This document shows positions 59,203 to 64,000 of a stretch of DNA of 64,000 bases, piece by piece (position 1 is the first letter of the stretch; every line of letters starts with the position of its first letter). The position numbers were made by a program, and so were the translations under genes. The stretch covers positions 62,001 through 126,000 of the forward strand of contig UQGG01000005.1 of the NCBI GenBank assembly GCA_900540475.1, in the 5' to 3' direction. The notes below the pieces were generated by a model, which was not told the DNA's origin, searched no databases, and was given only the letters and a program-made list of their open reading frames with translations. This DNA is from an uncultured Robinsoniella sp. (GTDB lineage Bacteria; Bacillota; Clostridia; Lachnospirales; Lachnospiraceae).

Positions 59203-59883
59203 ATGAAAGGGAATAAAAAAACAATCTTATACCTAGGATTAACGATTACAGTAATGATTATAAGTATTTCACTGTCTATTATATTAAGAATAAATAGAAA
59301 GCCGGGTGAAATGCAGGTAACTGAGAATATTCGGCAGACAGAATCGGATATTGTAGAAGAGACGGATCTGCAAGAAACAGAAAATGTGTCAGAGAGAACC
59401 AGTGAATTAACAGAAGCAGTGAGAGAGACAGAATCCAGGGAAGCTATTGAAATGAATCTAAAAAATCTGGAGAGCTTTTTGAGTGATCAGCAGATACAGG
59501 AATTGAAGCAGGAGATTGTTAAAGTGCTGCCAGAGGCAACACAAAATGTAAAATGTTTAAAATTCCAGAAATCCTCTGCCGAGAATATGGATGTTGTGTT
59601 TTATTTACAGACAGATACAGGTGCTATTCTGGAAGGAAACTACAATTTTCAGTTTGCTACGTTTTCAGTAATAAAAACTGATCTAAAAGAGTCAGACATA
59701 AGAAAAATGCAGGAAGAAGAACAACGGAATAATGCAGAAGCAGACAAGGCGGCAAAAGAGGCGGCAGAAGCAAGAGCCAGAGAAGCAGCACAAAAGCAGG
59801 CAGAAAAAATAAAAAGGAAGGCAGAAAAAAAAGCAGTAAAAAATTCAGATGAAACGGAAGTAAAGAAAGAGGAAGAACCATGA
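59203..59883 (+). CDS. Membrane-anchored accessory protein with charged tail
   Basis: A 226-residue protein: an N-terminal membrane helix (ILYLGLTITVMIISISLSII), a Glu/Thr-rich stalk (about 35-85), a small beta domain (about 85-165, FLSDQQIQELKQEIVKVLPE, MDVVFYLQTDTGAILEGNYN), and a long Ala/Lys/Glu coiled-coil tail (about 170-226). It is probably anchored outside, near the transfer channel. RBS GAGGAGGT before ATG 59203. It overlaps the next gene by 4 bases (ATGA). Confidence 0.68.
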   Translation: MKGNKKTILYLGLTITVMIISISLSIILRINRKPGEMQVTENIRQTESDIVEETDLQETENVSERTSELTEAVRETESREAIEMNLKNLESFLSDQQIQELKQEIVKVLPEATQNVKCLKFQKSSAENMDVVFYLQTDTGAILEGNYNFQFATFSVIKTDLKESDIRKMQEEEQRNNAEADKAAKEAAEARAREAAQKQAEKIKRKAEKKAVKNSDETEVKKEEEP

Positions 59884-60233
59884 TAAAAACAATAACGGTT
59901 TCGAAAAGGGAGGATAAAGAGGCTCGGGAGTACCTTTATTTTAGGGAGAAGATAAAATTTGAATTTGAATGTTTCTTCCTGAAGATGACTTCCAGCAGCC
60001 GTGAGAACATATTTGCAAATGCCAAGGAGATTGCAATCAAACAGATGATATACCAGACCCTATACAATGTAGATAAAGAAAGTTTTTCTGTAATAGGAAT
60101 TTCTAAATTACAGATGCAAGTAAATTTTTTGGATGGAATTTATCTCCGGATGATCAACGAAGGTAATTTAATGCAAAATACCGAGCAGGTATTTAATATT
60201 TTGTCTGATCTGGTAAGATTGCAGGTGTTTTGA
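59880..60233 (+). CDS. Hypothetical helical protein
   Basis: A 117-residue protein (VSKREDKEAREYLYFREKIK, FECFFLKMTSSSRENIFANA, VFNILSDLVRLQVF). Small helical proteins of this look are common in Clostridia ICEs near topoisomerase genes; function unknown. The ATGA overlap with the previous gene indicates coupling. Confidence 0.68.
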   Translation: MIKTITVSKREDKEAREYLYFREKIKFEFECFFLKMTSSSRENIFANAKEIAIKQMIYQTLYNVDKESFSVIGISKLQMQVNFLDGIYLRMINEGNLMQNTEQVFNILSDLVRLQVF

Positions 60234-60264
60234 AATATGAGAATGCAGAAAGGAAAAATTAAAA

Positions 60265-62424
60265 TTGAAACAATTAATTATAGCCGAAAAGCCCAGCCTG
60301 GCAAAGAATGTTGTGAATGCCATACCAGACAAGATGCAAAGAAAAGATGGTTACTATGAAGGAAAAGAATATGTAGTGTCTTATGGCTTTGGACACCTTT
60401 TTGAGTTAAAAAATATGGGCGAATATACAAATGATGTAAGAGATCTCTGGCGACTGGATAATATTCCGTATTGCCCGCCCCAATTTGAGTTCCGGCTAAA
60501 AAAAGATCCAATTACAAAAGAAATAGATGAAGGAATTAAAGTGCAATTTCATACACTGTGCGCCCTAATGAATAGAAATGATATTGACAGTATTATCCAT
60601 TGTGGTGATGCTGATCGTGAAGGGGAAGTAATCATTCGATTAATTATTCAAAACGGGCTAAAACAGAAAAAGCCAGTCATGCGACTATGGCTTCCGGAGC
60701 AAACAGAAGAAACAATTCGTAAGGGATTGAAGAATCTACAGCCAGACCATAACTATGACAGTCTATATGAGGAGGGGCTTGCCCGTACCTATATAGACTG
60801 GCTGTATGGTATTAACCTTACAAGGTATGTATCTTTAAAGAGTAAGGCAGATTCACCCCTTAGAGTTGGCCGGGTACTTTCGGCAATCGTACAGGCTATT
60901 TATGAAAGAGAAATAAAAATACAAAAATTTGTTCCGAAAACATATTTCTTACCGGAGAGTAAAGAATTTACAAATGGGGAAGAGATATCCCTCACAACAA
61001 AGCAGCCTTTTGAAACCAAAGAAGCGGCTGAAAAATATTGCCTGGAATTAAATAAAAATAAGGCAATTGTAACATCTCTGGATGTTAAAAAGGGAATCAA
61101 AAAGCCAGGAAAATTATTTTCTCTGTCAAAATTACAAGGAGAACTGGGAAAAAAATATAAGATGCCCATGAAAACAAGTTTATCTCTGGTTCAATCGCTA
61201 TATGAGAAGGGATATGTCACTTATCCGAGAACCAATACGGAATATCTAGCTGAGAATGAAAAAGGTAAAATAGATAAAATATTGACAAAGCTTCGTATGG
61301 CAGGATATTCTGTTGAACTAAAAGATAGTAAAACTGTTTTTGATGACAGTAAAATAGAATCCCATAGTGCTTTAACTCCGACCATAAAAGAACCATCTGG
61401 ATTATCGGAGGATGAGAGTAAAGTTTACGATTGTATCTTAAAGCGTTTTCTCGCTGTATTCTGTTCTCTGCCATGTGAAATAGAAATTACAACTATGATC
61501 ATAATGGCAGGAAAAGAACAGTTCTGTTTAAAAGGGGAAGTTATTGTAAATAAGGGATGGCTTATATACGAAGAAAATAGTAAAAGTGATAAACTGTTGC
61601 CTAAGCTTCATATTGGTGATCAAGTAAATATTCATTTTCAGCCAATTGAAAAGCAAACATCGCCGCCTAAAAAATATAACTTGGAGTCATTAAACAATTT
61701 TATGAAAAATCCATTCCAGCAAGAAAGAAAATCAATTAGACAAGATGATGAACAATTGTATCAGTCAATGCTGGAAGGGGTGGAAATTGGGACTGAGGCA
61801 ACACGAACGGGAATTATTGATAATGCGGTTACAACAGGGTATATAAGCTTGAAAAATAATATATATTCATTAGAACCGCTGGGGGAATATGTAATTAAGG
61901 TTATGCATGAACTGGAAATTGATATGTCCAAGGAAAAAACAGTAGAATTATCCAAGCTTTTAAAACGGGTGTATAAGAACGAAGTCTCTGTTGACCAGGC
62001 TATAGAAATTGCGGTAGAGGAAATAAACTGTTTTTTTCGTAAAAAGGGGAAGGAAGTTTCGCCTATACCGGAGGAGTTGAGGAAGAGAAAAAATATAGTA
62101 GTGGGAGAATGCCCGATATGTAAGAAGCCTGTAGTTGAAAGAAAAGGTAAAAATGGAGTTTTCTATTCCTGTACTGGATATCATAAAGAGGAGCATGAGG
62201 GTAAAAACGGATGTTCCTTTTCATTGCCAGGAAGTATATGCAGTGAAGCAGTTTCACCAGATAAAGCAAAGGAACTAATTGAAAAGGGAAAAATAAAATT
62301 AGAAAATATGGTCAGCAAACAAGGAAAGAAATTTTCAGCGATCGTAAAATTGGATATCAGCCAGGGAAAGGCAGATATCCAATTTATTTTCCCTAAAAAG
62401 AAGTATGGGAAAGGGCACAAGTAA
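60265..62424 (+). CDS. topB: DNA topoisomerase III
   Basis: A 719-residue type IA topoisomerase of the ICE/plasmid TopB class. The Toprim domain starts KQLIIAEKPSLAKNVVNAI, with GDADREGEVIIRLI as the acidic metal site. The catalytic Tyr lies in KGYVTYPRTNTEYL near residue 320. A C-terminal zinc knuckle (CPICKKPVVERKGKNG... CTGY) completes it. It likely relaxes or decatenates the element during transfer or replication. The start is TTG 60265 after AAAGGAAAAA; no ATG is nearby. Confidence 0.96.
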   Translation: MKQLIIAEKPSLAKNVVNAIPDKMQRKDGYYEGKEYVVSYGFGHLFELKNMGEYTNDVRDLWRLDNIPYCPPQFEFRLKKDPITKEIDEGIKVQFHTLCALMNRNDIDSIIHCGDADREGEVIIRLIIQNGLKQKKPVMRLWLPEQTEETIRKGLKNLQPDHNYDSLYEEGLARTYIDWLYGINLTRYVSLKSKADSPLRVGRVLSAIVQAIYEREIKIQKFVPKTYFLPESKEFTNGEEISLTTKQPFETKEAAEKYCLELNKNKAIVTSLDVKKGIKKPGKLFSLSKLQGELGKKYKMPMKTSLSLVQSLYEKGYVTYPRTNTEYLAENEKGKIDKILTKLRMAGYSVELKDSKTVFDDSKIESHSALTPTIKEPSGLSEDESKVYDCILKRFLAVFCSLPCEIEITTMIIMAGKEQFCLKGEVIVNKGWLIYEENSKSDKLLPKLHIGDQVNIHFQPIEKQTSPPKKYNLESLNNFMKNPFQQERKSIRQDDEQLYQSMLEGVEIGTEATRTGIIDNAVTTGYISLKNNIYSLEPLGEYVIKVMHELEIDMSKEKTVELSKLLKRVYKNEVSVDQAIEIAVEEINCFFRKKGKEVSPIPEELRKRKNIVVGECPICKKPVVERKGKNGVFYSCTGYHKEEHEGKNGCSFSLPGSICSEAVSPDKAKELIEKGKIKLENMVSKQGKKFSAIVKLDISQGKADIQFIFPKKKYGKGHK

Positions 62425-62484
62425 ATGATTTTGGATGGACTTAAGGAATTTTTTAAAGGTCTTCCGTAGGAAGGAGAACCACTA

Positions 62485-62955
62485 ATGATTAGGAGTGCAA
62501 CAATAAGCCTGAATCTTAATAAAAACATGTTTACAGTAGGGAAAGTTGCTCATAGTACTTCCCAACCAGTTATTTATAAAGAATATGGCAAATATTACTT
62601 AGCAGTTTTCGTATTCTTTTACACAAGAGAAGACGTTCATACAGGCATGATTAGCAGGCCACTTGCCTGGGTAATAGCTGATATGGAAACAGGAGAAATT
62701 ATGGAAAAGTATCAATGTAAGGATAAAGATTTCTCTAATGCAAGTTATGATGTAAAATATAATATTTATCCAGATGCAAATTACAATACATTCAGGCAAT
62801 ATTACAGTGGGGTATTCGCAATTTTAGATTCAGTAAGAGAAAAACTTATTACAACAGGTAAATTATACAATCTGGAATATCAGTGTTATCTGCAGAAGAT
62901 ATTAGCCAATGTTCCTAAAGAATACCAGGGATTTTACACTGATTTAAGTGTGTAA
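62485..62955 (+). CDS. Hypothetical protein of the ICE
   Basis: A 156-residue protein with KYYLAVFVFFYTREDVHTGM, ISRPLAWVIADMETGEIMEK and FRQYYSGVFAILDSVREKLI. It is a compact alpha/beta protein, with no family recognised. RBS AGGAAGGAG before ATG 62485. Confidence 0.7.
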   Translation: MIRSATISLNLNKNMFTVGKVAHSTSQPVIYKEYGKYYLAVFVFFYTREDVHTGMISRPLAWVIADMETGEIMEKYQCKDKDFSNASYDVKYNIYPDANYNTFRQYYSGVFAILDSVREKLITTGKLYNLEYQCYLQKILANVPKEYQGFYTDLSV

Positions 62956-62980
62956 TAATAATGAAAGGAAGGAATAAGCG

Positions 62981-63997
62981 ATGGAAAAAGAAGATATCAG
63001 GATTGTAAATACGATTATTCATATTTTAAATTCTAACATTGAGATGCCGGTTTTGTCAGATGCAGTGCTGGATCATGGTTCAGCTCTGGAAGATTTTTTG
63101 AGAACTCATATTAAGCGTATCATAACCGGAGATGATATCAAGAGCTGCAGTTTTATTAAAGAAGAATCAAAAGTATATAAACTTTTAAAAGACTGGGATG
63201 AGGAGGATTTCGTAGTGATTTCTCAGGAAATCGGTAAGATTTTATATGCAATAATGAATGAAAATATAGAGATTCCACCGGCTGATCTGATGGTAGTTAC
63301 ATATACGATAGAACAACACCCATATATGGCACTGCTGAAAATGAATTATAAAACCGCATATACCCATATGACCAATGAATCGTCACAGGGTAATAATAAC
63401 GATATTATTAACCAGAAAGCAATTCTTCCGGGAGAGACACATAAAATCACGGAAGCGGCTATTATTAATATGAAGGATTTTACGATTTCTTTAATAGAGA
63501 AGAAATACAATGTAAATGGAATTAAAACCAATTATTTTTCTTCTCTGTTTCTTAAGTGTGAAGGAACAATATCAGCCAAGAAAAAACTAGAGATCATATC
63601 AAGGATGGTTGAGAATGTACAGAACAAATATTACAATGAGTCAGAACAATTCGAAGTTCGCATGGAGACTAAGAATATCATTAACCAGGAACTGGAAGAA
63701 AAAGGCAGCTTAGAAATTTTGCCAGTGATTGATAAGATCTTTAAGGAAAAACAGGACTTGAAAGAAGAAGTGCAGGAAAAGATTGAGAAATATAATATTA
63801 CCAAAGAGCCGGTTATTCTTCAAAATCCAATTACCACAAAAAAATTTGGAAAGCAGCATCTCATCACTGATACTGGAATAGAAATCAAGATACCGATGGA
63901 AGAATATAATAATAAAAATGCAGTCGAATTTATTACAAATGAGGATGGAACCATCACCATACGCATTAAGAATATCAGCCATATTGAAAGCCGGTAA
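62981..63997 (+). CDS. NdpA/YejK-like nucleoid-associated protein
   Basis: A 338-residue protein matching the 37-kDa nucleoid-associated protein family (PF04245): HILNSNIEMPVLSDAVLDHG, LEDFLRTHIKRIITGDDIKS, LMVVTYTIEQHPYMALLKMN and the later VQNKYYNESEQFEVRMETKN. These proteins bind DNA and are carried on some conjugative elements. The gene is complete, with the stop codon at 63995-63997. RBS AAAGGAAGGAA before ATG 62981. It would package or silence element DNA (inference). Confidence 0.8.
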   Translation: MEKEDIRIVNTIIHILNSNIEMPVLSDAVLDHGSALEDFLRTHIKRIITGDDIKSCSFIKEESKVYKLLKDWDEEDFVVISQEIGKILYAIMNENIEIPPADLMVVTYTIEQHPYMALLKMNYKTAYTHMTNESSQGNNNDIINQKAILPGETHKITEAAIINMKDFTISLIEKKYNVNGIKTNYFSSLFLKCEGTISAKKKLEIISRMVENVQNKYYNESEQFEVRMETKNIINQELEEKGSLEILPVIDKIFKEKQDLKEEVQEKIEKYNITKEPVILQNPITTKKFGKQHLITDTGIEIKIPMEEYNNKNAVEFITNEDGTITIRIKNISHIESR

Positions 63998-64000
63998 TGG

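Larger units (their letters stand above)
28790..64000. mobile_element. Integrative and conjugative element, left part
   Basis: From about 28790 to the edge, the gene content is that of a Clostridia ICE: a serine recombinase at the boundary, a repressor switch, SSB/ParM/initiator-like functions, orphan methyltransferases, a type IV secretion core (VirB2-, VirB6-, PrgI-, VirB4-like), a wall hydrolase and topoisomerase III. The left boundary is placed near TTGCAA 28790, because the decayed related element in sleC begins at a similar TTGCAA (15219), where the SleC homology ends. The relaxase, coupling protein and right end are not in view. Confidence 0.8.

Overview
The window looks like the chromosome of a spore-forming, low-GC Gram-positive anaerobe of the class Clostridia, most likely Lachnospiraceae. 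This rests on the A/T-rich composition, strong AGGAGG ribosome binding sites, a spore cortex-lytic (SleC-like) gene, YesM/YesN-type two-component systems, and a very large BIG2/FIVAR surface protein. The genus cannot be fixed from the sequence alone.

Bases 1-14133 are ordinary chromosome. They hold the end of a YesM-type sensor kinase, a run of unlinked housekeeping or accessory genes (YfcE-like phosphoesterase, a catalytically dead IS3-type integrase-like protein, a DUF2284 protein, a DUF45 metallopeptidase, an ANT(6)-like nucleotidyltransferase, a LysR regulator), a three-gene exported surface-protein operon (5958-8450), and the classical cluster pyrH-frr-uppS-cdsA-dxr-rseP (translation, undecaprenyl and phospholipid precursors, isoprenoid synthesis, site-2 protease).

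At 14331 a sleC-like gene begins. It is cut near base 15219 by the decayed end of a serine-recombinase element (15219-16131). A carbohydrate locus follows (16337-28732): a 1702-residue secreted GH141-like beta-helix protein, a lipoprotein sugar-binding protein, two ABC permeases, and a YesM/YesN sensor-regulator pair that probably controls them. An intact homologue of the decayed recombinase, in the same orientation and with the same leader palindrome, starts the next region.

From about 28790 to the right edge lies one end of an integrative and conjugative element (ICE). Its order is: serine recombinase (leftward), an XRE repressor switch with repeated CAACTAAGTTG operators, small unknown genes, a lone reverse-strand NDT/TIR-like gene (possible defence effector), a plasmid-like replication and segregation block (SSB, sigma-region-4-like protein, ParM-like actin, tandem-OB SSB, DUF6017-type initiator-like protein, RHH protein), two orphan DNA methyltransferases, an array of about 20 very short genes (many zinc-ribbon or Cys-rich) joined by a recurring stop-codon/AAATTTAGGAGG junction, a radical-SAM-like protein with unusual cysteine spacing, and then the transfer operon (VirB2-like, VirB6-like, PrgI, VirB4, coiled-coil protein, lysozyme-NlpC/P60 wall hydrolase, accessory proteins, topoisomerase III, NdpA-like nucleoid protein). 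No relaxase, VirD4 coupling protein, oriT or right end is visible, so the element continues beyond base 64000. No tRNA, rRNA or CRISPR array was recognised.
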